DNA from: Planctomycetes bacterium RIFOXYC2_FULL_41_27 | GTDB lineage: Bacteria > Planctomycetota > Brocadiia > Brocadiales > Brocadiaceae | Assembly (NCBI GenBank): GCA_001828645.1 | Contig: MHZD01000082.1 | Location: 1,121-6,757, forward strand | Direction of reading: 5' to 3' | Length of the DNA stretch: 5,637 nt | Shown here: positions 5,603-5,637 of the stretch, one piece after another | How the letters are laid out: each line of letters begins with the position of its first letter | Numbering within the stretch: the stretch's first letter is position 1 | The notes under the pieces: model-generated | What the model was told of the DNA's origin: nothing | The model's input: only the letters and a program-made list of their open reading frames with translations | Databases searched by the model: none | Made by a program: the position numbers and the translations under genes

Positions 5603-5637
5603 TAATTCTAATTTTTAAGAAAACTATTGAAACCACA

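Overview
The window holds five protein genes and a dense cluster of short palindromic repeats. The organism cannot be named from the sequence alone. Rubrerythrin points to an anaerobic or microaerobic bacterium. A separate glycyl-tRNA synthetase beta subunit and a glutamate racemase are ordinary bacterial genes, and the DNA is moderately AT-rich. From memory, this mix of GC-rich palindromic intergenic repeats, together with the small 'SSSGK...VASTEGN...IGLN.Y' protein, recalls anammox Planctomycetota (Brocadiales) or delta-proteobacteria-like anaerobes. That is an impression, not a proof.

Layout. Positions 48-992 (minus) encode an OB-fold plus HD-domain protein of the YhaM 3'-5' exoribonuclease family. 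A 321-base AT-rich divergent spacer (993-1313) follows, with a plausible sigma70-type promoter, then glyS on the plus strand (1314-3458). From 3459 to 4723 the style changes: two small genes, a 58-residue conserved hypothetical (3716-3892, plus) and rubrerythrin (4085-4576, minus), sit among repeat elements. murI (4724-5602, minus) closes the window, with its 5' end 35 bases from the edge.

Repeats. Just after the glyS stop is an inverted pair of REP-like units, each with GTAG immediately outside a GATGGGTG-type hairpin. This is the architecture of a REPIN. A second family has a T(C)4-5 ... (G)4-5 hairpin, followed in the better-preserved units by a tail resembling TTAGGGGT. It occurs six times at 3601-3657, 3972-4056 and 4612-4722, in both orientations. 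One copy appears to carry a 24-base insertion in its loop, and one pair forms a long inverted repeat ending one base from the murI stop codon. The two small genes are each bracketed by copies of this family.

How the genes relate. They are housekeeping or stress functions (RNA turnover, glycine charging, peroxide reduction, D-glutamate supply for peptidoglycan) and do not form an obvious pathway. murI and the rubrerythrin gene share a strand, but a 147-base gap with a strong inverted repeat lies between them. The small ORF and the rubrerythrin gene converge on a region of mutually exclusive hairpins. I see no tRNA, rRNA, CRISPR array or transposase. The repeat cluster is the part most worth a second look; I found no clear new multi-gene system.
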